IMG/VR virus record: IMGVR_UViG_3300036814_000725
Span: 1-32,388 of that record
Direction: 5' to 3' (one strand)
DNA length: 32,388 nt
Source of the DNA: a virus
The notes under the pieces were generated by a model. The model was not told the DNA's origin, ran no database searches, and saw only the letters and a program-made list of their open reading frames with translations. The position numbers and the translations under genes were made by a program. The stretch's first letter is position 1. Every line of letters begins with the position of its first letter. Positions 8,829-14,799 of this stretch are shown here, piece after piece.

Positions 8829-9238
8829 CCCATTGGTTCGGTAGGATGTCTATAGTGACACAGAATGCTAGGAAAAGGCGCAGACTGCGGAGCTGCCGAC
8901 GAGTTGTCCAGGTCGATGAACTTGACCCTTCCTTTGATGAACTCTACTTCAGCGTAAGGAAGAACGAAGGCATGAAAGTACTTAGTATCAACACGGGCTG
9001 GCATAAGAAGCGTTACCTCAGCTCCGGCCAAGTACTCTACCGCACATTTCTCTGCCCAGAGGTCGAGCCTGTTGAATGGTGGGTTGACGAAGACGCTTGA
9101 CGGCCACGGGATAGAGAGTCCGCACCAGTTGGGTCTTGGGAAGGGGCATGGGTCGAACCATCCCTCGAATCCGTCTTTGATGGCTGGTGGTGTACCCCAG
9201 TTGATTGATTTTGACGATGGGATGTATGGTCTTGCCAT
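8825..9238 (-). CDS. Phage Dam-like DNA N6-adenine methyltransferase, 137 aa
   Basis: The sequence follows the short phage adenine-methyltransferase family (Pfam Dam, PF05869): WGTPP at 14-18, FDPCP at 28-32, the catalytic NPPF at 52-55, LMPARVDTKYFH at 78-89, KGRVKF at 102-107 and a final APFPS segment. It would transfer a methyl group from SAM to adenine in DNA; the target sequence cannot be read from the protein. I chose the inner ATG at 9238 because AGCGGAGGA lies just upstream; an ATG ten codons earlier lacks a good site. It is the last gene of the leftward block. Protection from host restriction, or marking of phage DNA for packaging, are possible roles. Confidence 0.85.
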   Translation of the reverse strand: MARPYIPSSKSINWGTPPAIKDGFEGWFDPCPFPRPNWCGLSIPWPSSVFVNPPFNRLDLWAEKCAVEYLAGAEVTLLMPARVDTKYFHAFVLPYAEVEFIKGRVKFIDLDNSSAAPQSAPFPSILCHYRHPTEPMG

Positions 9239-9273
9239 GGGTCCTCCGCTATGATTACTTGATTCCACATTAC

Positions 9274-9609
9274 TTACCTACGATTCTTGTACTTGCATCC
9301 GGTCTTATATTCAATGACCTTGCGTATGAGTCTCATCTTGCGTCTGGTTCTCTCCAGCTCTGCCTGAAGCGTATCCATTTCTTTAAGGTAGTACTCGATA
9401 AGAGCATCGCTGTCATGGTCCCTGTTGGGCCACTGCTGCTGTATCTCCTGCCGCTTCGATAGAGTGTACCTCTCCATCACTGAGTGATTGCCCATGGCCG
9501 TACAGCCCGAGCTGTTGAACACCCAGTAGTCCCTCTCTCTTGGTATCTGAAAGGCATACACACTGCCCCTTGTCTCGGCGTAATACCACCTATGTTTTTT
9601 TGTCGTCAC
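9274..9609 (-). CDS. Unknown protein with C-terminal coiled coil, 111 aa
   Basis: It begins with GTG preceded by GGAGGTGAAGC, an excellent ribosome site that lies inside the end of the upstream 50-aa gene (20-bp overlap). The first 45 residues are rich in aromatic and polar residues (HRWYYAETRGSVYAF...). Residues about 50-105 form a charged helix with heptad character (EMDTLQAELERTRRKMRLIR). The C-terminus is basic. No family is recognised; a small DNA-associated or regulatory protein would fit the composition, but this is only a guess. Confidence 0.7.
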   Translation of the reverse strand: MTTKKHRWYYAETRGSVYAFQIPRERDYWVFNSSGCTAMGNHSVMERYTLSKRQEIQQQWPNRDHDSDALIEYYLKEMDTLQAELERTRRKMRLIRKVIEYKTGCKYKNRR

Positions 9610-9742
9610 GCTTCACCTCCGCACCGCATATGAATATGTCCTTACCGAATACCTGCTTGAGGTTCTGGTAGGTCTTCCTGAACTTGTTCGGGTCTATCCC
9701 CTTGCGCATCAGATACTTGTACTCTTCGTTTGTGTAAATCAT
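9590..9742 (-). CDS. Small basic protein, 50 aa, overlapping the resolvase gene
   Basis: The ORF reads MIYTNEEYKYLMRKGIDPNK and continues to ...VKRDDKKT, with a natural-looking mix of residues and many Lys. It overlaps the resolvase frame by 101 bp and the downstream 111-aa gene by 20 bp. In the shared stretch this frame looks more protein-like than the resolvase tail, which becomes Gln/Glu/Pro-rich. The ribosome site is weak (GGGATACC), so it may be translated by coupling or reached by frameshifting from the resolvase. Function unknown. Confidence 0.55.
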   Translation of the reverse strand: MIYTNEEYKYLMRKGIDPNKFRKTYQNLKQVFGKDIFICGAEVKRDDKKT

Positions 9743-10028
9743 AAAAGGTATCCCATAGCATGGTCACAAGGATAGGCTGTCTATCGTCCTTGCTTACCAC
9801 GAGTATTGGTAGACTGCCCTTGCTATCTTCCGTTGCCTGTCGCACTGCAGCCTTAATGTTTGTTCTCTTGCCTGTCTTACATTCAACCCAGTAGGGAGTG
9901 CCTACTACGTCTGGGCATTCGGCACCGTCTTGATACTGCAGTCCTCTTCTGGCTTCCGGCCACATCTCCCTGAAGGAGATGGCCGTAGCTCTTTCAAAAG
10001 AATGACCCTTGCGCCTACTGTTGGTCAT
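9642..10028 (-). CDS. PD-(D/E)XK Holliday-junction resolvase-like nuclease
   Basis: The start RRKGHSFER with Glu12, then CPDVVG (Asp40) and YWVECKTGK (Glu49-Cys-Lys51), form the E...D...ExK pattern of small PD-(D/E)XK nucleases such as archaeal Hjc and VRR-NUC-type enzymes. It is followed by a conserved-looking ILVVSKDDRQPILVTM strand pair. The fold should end near residue 98; the last 30 residues are Gln/Glu/Pro-rich and overlap another reading frame. It would resolve branched recombination intermediates before packaging, which suits its place beside the exonuclease, annealing protein and SSB. The start overlaps the previous gene by 14 bp and has a weak ribosome site, so coupling is likely. 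Another nuclease role is possible. Confidence 0.75.
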   Translation of the reverse strand: MTNSRRKGHSFERATAISFREMWPEARRGLQYQDGAECPDVVGTPYWVECKTGKRTNIKAAVRQATEDSKGSLPILVVSKDDRQPILVTMLWDTFYDLHKRRVQVSDAQGDRPEQVQEDLPEPQAGIR

Positions 10029-10254
10029 CGTTGGATGCGTTAAGTGACGAGCGCAGTTCCTTGGTTACCTTGTCTAAGGCAAACACTATCTTGCACATGA
10101 TGTCGTAATCCTCCAGCGCAGCAAACAAAGTATTGATGCTGACCATGACCTTGTTCGTTGGCGGCAAAGAGAACTCGTCAGGTGTTAAATGCTGCGCGGC
10201 ATTACGTTCATATCTCAATGCTATCTGTCGCATTTCTTCCATTGGTTTACTCAT
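10015..10254 (-). CDS. Small helical protein, unknown, 79 aa
   Basis: A near-perfect ribosome site (AAAAGGAGGTGACGC) precedes the ATG, and ATGA overlap with the upstream 145-aa gene indicates coupled translation. The sequence is mostly helical and mixed in charge (MSKPMEEMRQIALRYERN...), ending NASNDDQQ. No motif is recognised. It lies between the exonuclease and resolvase genes, so a small partner in recombination is conceivable but unproven. Confidence 0.7.
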   Translation of the reverse strand: MSKPMEEMRQIALRYERNAAQHLTPDEFSLPPTNKVMVSINTLFAALEDYDIMCKIVFALDKVTKELRSSLNASNDDQQ

Positions 10255-10688
10255 GCGTCACCTCCTTTTGGTACGTTTATTCTCATCGCTGGGTCGGTGA
10301 TGTCATCAAGAGACACCACCTCAAGCGAACGCTTAAACAGTTTCTTGTCTGCTATCATGACAGACTTTAACATGCCCTGCAAACAAATCCTCGCATAGTC
10401 TATAGAGTCGTGGACATCCTCGTCGTCAAAGACCGTAGTGTTGGCGACGTCGTTTAGACTGTCCATGAAATACTTAAGCCTGTTTCTGTGACACACATAA
10501 GAGAACTCGATAGCCATCATGACTGCGATGACTTGGTTAGACATGTCGAGAATGTCTGCCCCTGAATCCTCATCCAGTATCCCATCAATGGCCTCGTCAC
10601 ATACTGACATTATCTGCTTGAATAAATCAAAGACAGCTTCCTTGTCTGGACCTTCTGACTCGTCGTGGTTATCGTCTTTATTTTTCAC
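10251..10688 (-). CDS. Acidic helical protein, unknown, 145 aa
   Basis: The start is GTG inside the last codons of the exonuclease gene, with GGAGGAGC about 11 bases upstream. The protein is strongly acidic at its N-terminus (KNKDDNHDESEGPDKE) and then helical, with a moderately hydrophobic stretch near residues 50-65 that is not long enough for a confident membrane span. Acidic small proteins next to phage exonucleases can be regulators or DNA mimics, but nothing here shows which. No family is recognised. Confidence 0.68.
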   Translation of the reverse strand: MKNKDDNHDESEGPDKEAVFDLFKQIMSVCDEAIDGILDEDSGADILDMSNQVIAVMMAIEFSYVCHRNRLKYFMDSLNDVANTTVFDDEDVHDSIDYARICLQGMLKSVMIADKKLFKRSLEVVSLDDITDPAMRINVPKGGDA

Positions 10689-11322
10689 TCTTAAGCTCCT
10701 CCCAGAACTCGCTTGCTACCTTGATCATTTGGGCATGTAGAATAGGGTCTGCCTCTAGGGTGTATTGAACATAGTCGGCACTGCCCGTATGCAGAACGCA
10801 CAGGTCCCACTTGGTTAGCCCAGTGAGCAGCATGTAAAACTGGCACTGTATTTTGTACTGCTCTGGCATGCCTTCCTTTTCCCATTTCTTAAACGAAAAG
10901 TAGTAGGATGTTTTAATCTCTAGACCATGCTTGATGCCTGTAATCTCTAGACCTAGCTTATGGTTCGCCACTTTGTAGCGAGCGTCTTGCCCTTGTACCA
11001 GTCGGTCGGGACTTCCGATCATGAAGTGATGCTCAGGATGTATAAGCATGTGGCCGGGGAGTAGGTCTGCCTTGGCTTCGGCCACAGGGTCCATCAGGGT
11101 TTCACCGTTAAGGTCAGCATACTTGTCTGCCACTGGGTCTTCTAGTCGTATGCCCCATTCCATGAACTTGTTCTTCTTGGGGCCATCGCTCACGCCTAGG
11201 TAGTAATCCTTAAGAGCTTCTCGAGTGGTCCACTTGTTCTTGCCTAGCAATGCAGAGATGCCAGTTCCGCCTATGCAGTCGCGCCTAGACTTAGGCGACT
11301 TCGTAAATATAATATGTGTCAT
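10678..11322 (-). CDS. YqaJ-type / lambda-exonuclease-like recombination nuclease
   Basis: The order of motifs is that of the YqaJ viral recombinase family: an N-terminal RRDCIGGTGISALLG at 13-27, EWGIRLEDP at 55-63 (Glu61), IGSPDRLV at 102-109 (Asp106), LEIKTS at 134-139 (Glu135, Lys137) and KIQCQFYMLLTG at 157-168 (Gln159). The enzyme would resect DNA ends 5' to 3' and leave single strands for the Rad52-like annealing protein encoded nearby, a Red-like pair. I place the start at 11322 because GGGAAG lies upstream and the ATG forms a TAATG overlap with the 59-aa gene; a longer frame to 11373 would run through that gene. Length 214 aa is normal for the family. Confidence 0.88.
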   Translation of the reverse strand: MTHIIFTKSPKSRRDCIGGTGISALLGKNKWTTREALKDYYLGVSDGPKKNKFMEWGIRLEDPVADKYADLNGETLMDPVAEAKADLLPGHMLIHPEHHFMIGSPDRLVQGQDARYKVANHKLGLEITGIKHGLEIKTSYYFSFKKWEKEGMPEQYKIQCQFYMLLTGLTKWDLCVLHTGSADYVQYTLEADPILHAQMIKVASEFWEELKSEK

Positions 11323-11501
11323 TAGATAACTTCCCATAAGGTAAAGACGATTCCAAGGATAGCACCTAGCCACTTCATTGCGGTCATGCCTCCTTCGATT
11401 CTAGTTAGCAGTCTGTCCATCCTGATCTGCTGTTCCATCAGGCTCTCTACCTGCAGCTCGATGTCTTCAAGGCGCCTCTCAAGATTCTTATTTATCGTCA
11501 T
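11322..11501 (-). CDS. Coiled-coil plus C-terminal membrane-anchor protein, 59 aa
   Basis: This short ORF starts at the ATG at 11501 and fills the gap between the ATPase and exonuclease genes, overlapping the first by 14 bp and the second through TAATG. Residues 5-37 form a charged heptad pattern (LERRLEDIELQVESLMEQQ). Residues about 42-59 (MKWLGAILGIVFTLWEVI) form one hydrophobic span at the very end. This layout is like XhlA-type haemolysin/holin accessory proteins, but those usually sit with lysis genes. Here it is inside the early recombination block, so a membrane tether for early proteins is an alternative. Confidence 0.7.
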   Translation of the reverse strand: MTINKNLERRLEDIELQVESLMEQQIRMDRLLTRIEGGMTAMKWLGAILGIVFTLWEVI

Positions 11502-12429
11502 GGCAATATCCAGATGTGGACCATGTTACATTATCCGCACGATTGTCAGGTCCATCGCTCACCTCAAGTGTTAATAGAAAAGGGTCAGGTTCCTTGCCTG
11601 CTTTGATGCGTATCTTAACATGGTTCAGCCACTCTGCAGATGCCGTCTTAGGCTCATCGGCTAGGGTGATAAGACCATCCACTGCACCGTAGATAGCTCC
11701 ACTGCCACGCAAAGCAAATCCTGGGTTGTCTTTATCTTGCTTGGACATCTTGCGCAGGTGGTGAGTAATGAGAATGGATGACTGAGTTATGTCTCTTAGG
11801 TCTTTGACATTTTCAGCGAGCTGCCGCACTGCGTTGCTATCATTCTCATCTAGACCATGGGCGTTTCTGAAAGGGTCTATCACTATCAGTCCAAGGTTGG
11901 GTATGCTCTCCGCTATCCTGTTGGCAAGTGTTCTAACCTGAGATGCGTCACCTAGGTCTAGCTCTTTGCTGAAGCGAAAGTACAATGGTGCCTTCTTAAG
12001 AGCCTCTATTCCTACTCCCTTGCTCTTACCTATAGCTCGGACACGTCCGTAGATGTTACTCGCTGCGTCTTCTAGCATGATAAACAATACACTCCTCTGA
12101 CATTGTACCGTAAAATCACTGCCTGAGAAACAAGGTTCCCTTAGAGCCAAGGAGATTCCTATGTCTAATGCCATCCAAGACTTGCAGGTTTTCGGAGCGC
12201 CACCTAGAATGATGAAGCCATTGTCCGGCACAAGCCCGTCAACTAGCCACTGCATAGGGGGTGGTGGGTTTGCCATGAACGATGACGATGGCGTTATGCC
12301 TAGGCTTTTCAGGGTCTTGGCCCGTCGTTCTTCTTCTGGTTCTATCTGAACACAGTAGTCTAAATCACTGATGTCTTTATCTCTTTCAGTCCATCCTGAA
12401 CTAGGCTGTTCACCCACTGTCTCGAACAT
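11488..12429 (-). CDS. RecA-fold ATPase (AAA_25 / RepA-like), 313 aa
   Basis: The core begins with a typical helicase-loader type lead (PPMQWLVDGLVPDNGFIILGG). The Walker A motif is GGAPKTCKS at 76-84 with Lys83; Walker B is LIVIDP at 181-186 (Asp185), followed by THH at 222-224 and a GSGAI segment at 243-247. This pattern is that of the RepA/AAA_25 ATPases, related to DnaB-type helicases and common in phage replication modules. The position usually held by Gly before Lys-Ser is Cys. It may act as the replicative helicase or as a DNA-dependent ATPase with the recombination proteins. The ribosome site is excellent (AGAGGTGATGAG before ATG). The first 70 bp overlap the sigma-factor gene in another frame. 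Confidence 0.85.
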   Translation of the reverse strand: MFETVGEQPSSGWTERDKDISDLDYCVQIEPEEERRAKTLKSLGITPSSSFMANPPPPMQWLVDGLVPDNGFIILGGAPKTCKSWMALDIGISLALREPCFSGSDFTVQCQRSVLFIMLEDAASNIYGRVRAIGKSKGVGIEALKKAPLYFRFSKELDLGDASQVRTLANRIAESIPNLGLIVIDPFRNAHGLDENDSNAVRQLAENVKDLRDITQSSILITHHLRKMSKQDKDNPGFALRGSGAIYGAVDGLITLADEPKTASAEWLNHVKIRIKAGKEPDPFLLTLEVSDGPDNRADNVTWSTSGYCHDDK

Positions 12430-12830
12430 CTCATCACCTCTGCTATCTGTGTTTCGGTCATGTTGCGACCGTACTTCATTCTAAAAACTATCCATAGCTT
12501 TACTGGTAGAACCCTTCGGATGTCCAGAAGAAGGTCTACCACTGGTTGGTAGGACTCGCATCCGGCCATGAAGATATCATCTGATAATGAAACATTCTGC
12601 CATCTAGACCTATGAAGACGATGCCTGCCAACCTCGCGTCTAATCCAGAAGATAGCGTAGGTAGAGAATGCGAAGCCTAGCTCAGGCTTAAACCTGAGTG
12701 CGGCCTCGCATAACCCTACCATTCCGCACTGCCTGGTATCTGCGTCCGATGGTCGCGAACGCAGATACCAATCAACTATCCACTGGTGATCGACAACCAG
12801 TTTAGAATGGCATTGATTCACTGCCACCAC
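12360..12830 (-). CDS. Compact sigma70-family RNA polymerase sigma factor, about 156 aa
   Basis: Region 2 is clear at residues about 10-80: GMVGLCEAALRFKPE followed by FAFSTYAIFWIRREVGRHRL, which parallels the GxIGLxxAxxxFdxxxGxxFSTYAxWWIRxxI pattern that binds the -10 element and core polymerase. A region 4 helix-turn-helix is at about 104-150 (MTETQIAEVMRCSRQWVNSLVQDGLKEI). Regions 1.1 and 3 are missing, as in small alternative sigma factors. It would redirect host RNA polymerase, probably to phage late genes; no cognate promoter is proven. Start codons are GTG (12830, 12827 or 12821) inside the SSB gene end and the true one is uncertain. The 3' end overlaps the ATPase gene by 70 bp. Confidence 0.85.
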   Translation of the reverse strand: MVAVNQCHSKLVVDHQWIVDWYLRSRPSDADTRQCGMVGLCEAALRFKPELGFAFSTYAIFWIRREVGRHRLHRSRWQNVSLSDDIFMAGCESYQPVVDLLLDIRRVLPVKLWIVFRMKYGRNMTETQIAEVMRCSRQWVNSLVQDGLKEIKTSVI

Positions 12831-13182
12831 CGAAGTTTTTGACAGGAGCTTTGCCCTCGTCTTCCCATGGACAGTCCACTACCTCGTTCGCCATGACGGT
12901 CAGCTGCTCGACTTCTTGAGCAGGAGCATCTGGTGTATCAGCATTGGTTTTCTTCCATCGCTCTAGGCGTAGGCTGCCGATGATAGCCACTCGGTTCTTG
13001 GCTTCCATCTTGGCTGTGACCTTTGTATTCTTGAATGCCTTGACTCGGATGAAGAACGGTGCTTCATCCTTGCCATTGTAGCATGCGACAGAGAACATGG
13101 TTAGCCCGCCTGCAGTAGTTTTGATTCCCGTAGATGTGATGTTACCTACGTATACGTTATTTCTAGGATCGTTGTTCGCCAT
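12802..13182 (-). CDS. ssb: Single-stranded DNA-binding protein, 126 aa
   Basis: The sequence has OB-fold SSB features: NNVYVGNITSTGIKT at the start, then FSVACYNGKDEAPFFIRVKAF, then VAIIGSLRLERW, a pattern of first, middle and last strands as in bacterial and phage SSBs. The end is acidic and Gly-rich and finishes ESMPF, a variant of the acidic -PF tip that recruits partner proteins. I chose the ATG at 13182, preceded by AAGGAAG; the longer frame to 13236 lacks a site. It would coat single strands during replication and recombination beside the Rad52-like protein, whose gene it overlaps by 20 bp. Confidence 0.85.
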   Translation of the reverse strand: MANNDPRNNVYVGNITSTGIKTTAGGLTMFSVACYNGKDEAPFFIRVKAFKNTKVTAKMEAKNRVAIIGSLRLERWKKTNADTPDAPAQEVEQLTVMANEVVDCPWEDEGKAPVKNFGGGSESMPF

Positions 13183-13855
13183 TGTTGACTTCCTTTTTAG
13201 TGTTGAGCTTCTGCTGAACTGTAACACACAGAACACGCATAGACTTCTTTTCTTCTTCTGGTAATCTGGCTAGGTCATTGACATAGCTATTCATTACTTT
13301 GCTGTATCCGGCCTTGCTCGTAACACTTCCAAGGTCTAACTTGAACGCATCCACGATGCCCGAGATATCATCAGATGTCATGTGTAGGTCGGCCCACTTA
13401 TCGCTGCCGCCACTATGCACAGGGTTGTCACCATCGTACAGGCTTGCACCGAACTGATTGCCTAGCCAATGACAAGCACGTTTGATTGCCTGAGTAGGAG
13501 CACCACAGTAAGCAGTGTTCAGAACGTCTGACAGGTTGCTGCCTTGCGAGCTGCAGGTTCCTACGTCTTCCTTTATGGTCTGCGTCCACTCGCCACCAGA
13601 GGCTGCGTGACGCACTGTAACGCGCACACCACAGGTTGCTATGATGTGCCACTTCTTACGACCATTCTTTTCTTCCTGCTCCTTATGAACAAGAGCAGGT
13701 TCCTGAATGATCTGGATGTCCCAGCCATCATGCCCGAACAGGCGGTTCATATTATAGATTAAGAACGGATGAGATACGTAAGAGTATCCACCTTTCTTTT
13801 CGATATGCTCTGCAGGATAGCCTTCATTCAATGCTTTGTAGACTGGATTACCCAT
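13163..13855 (-). CDS. Rad52/Rad22-family single-strand annealing protein, 230 aa
   Basis: The N-terminal region (YSYVSHPFLIYNMNRLFGHDGWD) and the motif GAPTQAIKRACHWLGNQFG-ASLYD at about 118-141 match the Rad52_Rad22 fold, where the 'AIKRAxRxxGxxFGxxLYD' helix lies at the DNA-binding core. It would anneal complementary single strands made by the YqaJ-type exonuclease, forming a two-part recombination system and helping to build concatemers. The ATG at 13855 follows AAAGAGGTGAGAGCA; a GTG three codons earlier is possible but worse placed. The last 60 residues are charged and helical. It overlaps the HTH gene upstream by 8 bp and SSB downstream by 20 bp. Confidence 0.85.
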   Translation of the reverse strand: MGNPVYKALNEGYPAEHIEKKGGYSYVSHPFLIYNMNRLFGHDGWDIQIIQEPALVHKEQEEKNGRKKWHIIATCGVRVTVRHAASGGEWTQTIKEDVGTCSSQGSNLSDVLNTAYCGAPTQAIKRACHWLGNQFGASLYDGDNPVHSGGSDKWADLHMTSDDISGIVDAFKLDLGSVTSKAGYSKVMNSYVNDLARLPEEEKKSMRVLCVTVQQKLNTKKEVNNGEQRS

Positions 13856-14045
13856 TGCTCTCACCTCTTTCTATCTGTTGATCATGAAGCCATCGCTGAA
13901 CCTCACTCATGTTATACTTCCAGTGCCTACCTAACTTGGTAGGTGCAGGTCCATCACCTGCTGTTCGCCATCGCTGCAGTGTATCAACATGACACCCGAG
14001 CATCTGACTTAACTCCTTAGTACTTATATATTTTATCTCTTGCAT
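13848..14045 (-). CDS. Excisionase/MerR-like helix-turn-helix DNA-binding protein, 65 aa
   Basis: Residues 7-55 follow the HTH_17/excisionase pattern: ISTKELSQMLGCHVDTLQRW, then GDGPAPTKLGRHWKY, then EVQRWL, i.e. a winged helix with the GP..KLGR.W.Y wing. At 65 residues it is a bare DNA-binding domain. No integrase is visible in the genome, so a transcriptional role is more likely than excision. A good ribosome site (TAGGAGATATAAG) precedes the ATG. The 160 bp upstream hold a large inverted repeat and several CCAAGG motifs, which could be its own operator. It leads the recombination gene set. Confidence 0.82.
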   Translation of the reverse strand: MQEIKYISTKELSQMLGCHVDTLQRWRTAGDGPAPTKLGRHWKYNMSEVQRWLHDQQIERGESNG

Positions 14046-14063
14046 CTTATATCTCCTAGCGTA

Positions 14064-14100
14064 AAGTAGACATGGCCATGCTTCGCACCATGGTCTACTT
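14064..14100. promoter_or_regulatory. Inverted repeat upstream of the HTH gene (candidate operator)
   Basis: The arms AAGTAGACATGG (14064-14075) and CCATGGTCTACTT (14088-14100) are inverted copies, differing by one inserted base, around a 12-base centre. The repeat starts 19 bp upstream of the HTH start codon. It could be a binding site for that protein or an RNA hairpin in the leader. CCAAGG-like motifs follow at 14103, 14127 and 14155. Confidence 0.5.
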
Positions 14101-14166
14101 CCCCTTGGTAGTTATTCACCTCTCTACCTTGGGGATTTTTTTTGTTTGCATTTCCCTTGGGTATGC

Positions 14167-14208
14167 TTTAATCTCTATCTCTCTTTTAAGAGAGAGAGAG
14201 AGATTAAA
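14167..14208 (-). terminator. AG-rich hairpin after the first GroES-like gene
   Basis: TTTAATCTCT...CTCTCTT pairs with AAGAGAG...AGATTAAA over 21 positions with two mismatches and almost no loop. It begins four bases after the stop at 14212 on the minus strand. There is no U-run after the stem in that direction, so termination is uncertain; mRNA protection or processing is an alternative. Confidence 0.45.
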
Positions 14209-14211
14209 CAG

Positions 14212-14556
14212 CTATCCTAATCGAAGGATGGCATCCTCTTCTTGGCATGCCACAAACTGGTGGTCTGCAGTTAATCCATCAAGAGCATTCTTGATCACCA
14301 CTACCCACTGCCCGACATCTAGACCTCTTACCTCTGGACCTATCTTAAGAACTTCATGGTACAAGGTGTGCTTGTAGTCCACGTCTGCTGGCAAGGTTAG
14401 GTTGCTGAAGTCAGACTGGTGCATGGCTTCGAGTACTACCCACTTACCTGCTGGCTCTATCTTCTCCACGATTAAGTCTCTGGTGAAACCTTCTCGCAGC
14501 ACCGCTGTCTTCTCTGTTCTGTTCATGGGAGCATTGAACGCTTCTTCTTTTACCAT
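14212..14556 (-). CDS. GroES-like co-chaperonin, 114 aa
   Basis: After a 35-residue lead the sequence follows the Cpn10 fold in order: GKWVVLEAM (38-45, first strand, like DRVIVKR), SDFSNLTLP (48-56, at the place of the mobile loop with its hydrophobic tripeptide), YHEVLKIGPEV (66-76, like GEVLAVG), LDVGQWVVV (79-87, like VGDIVIF) and a C-terminal FVACQEEDAILRLG (101-114, like LIMSESDILAI). Phage co-chaperonins such as T4 gp31 replace host GroES for folding the coat protein. Here it would cap host GroEL. The ribosome site is AAAGGT. A second GroES-like gene lies 12 bp upstream. Assignment rests on pattern only; sequence identity is low. Confidence 0.65.
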   Translation of the reverse strand: MVKEEAFNAPMNRTEKTAVLREGFTRDLIVEKIEPAGKWVVLEAMHQSDFSNLTLPADVDYKHTLYHEVLKIGPEVRGLDVGQWVVVIKNALDGLTADHQFVACQEEDAILRLG

Positions 14557-14568
14557 CTTGTCTACCTT

Positions 14569-14799
14569 TCACTCGCGACCTATGGCCACGATGTCTTCTT
14601 GTTTGATGACGCCTCGGCTGTTGCCTATCATCACCACGTCTTGTTTATGTGCGAGCACGATGAAGTGTTCATCGTACCCACGATCTAAGTCTAGACTGCC
14701 CGTGTCTACGAGCTGACCGCAGACCACCTGCTGGTCGCTGTCTTTCAGGTACCCCTGCACCTTAACGATCACGCGCATGTGACCTGCTTCAAACTGCAT
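14569..14799 (-). CDS. Second, shorter GroES-like protein, 76 aa
   Basis: The order of strands again recalls Cpn10: MRVIVKV (8-14), VVCGQLVDTG (25-34), HFIVLAHKQDVVMIG (45-59) and EDIVAIGRE at the end, matching the 'ILAI' C-terminus of GroES. The mobile-loop segment is very short, so this one may not bind GroEL alone. It could form mixed rings with its 114-aa neighbour or be a divergent beta-barrel protein with another function. ATG at 14799 overlaps the previous gene by 11 bp; the ATG at 14778, preceded by GCAGGT, is an alternative start. Confidence 0.5.
   Translation of the reverse strand: MQFEAGHMRVIVKVQGYLKDSDQQVVCGQLVDTGSLDLDRGYDEHFIVLAHKQDVVMIGNSRGVIKQEDIVAIGRE

Noticed and set aside
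8846-9462. Plus-strand frames downstream of the endolysin gene
   Set aside because: They lie opposite the Dam-like gene and the 111-aa gene, which have motifs, ribosome sites and tight packing on the minus strand.
14190-14202. AG dinucleotide run as a microsatellite
   Set aside because: It is one arm of a 21-bp inverted repeat and is better explained as part of a hairpin after the GroES-like gene.
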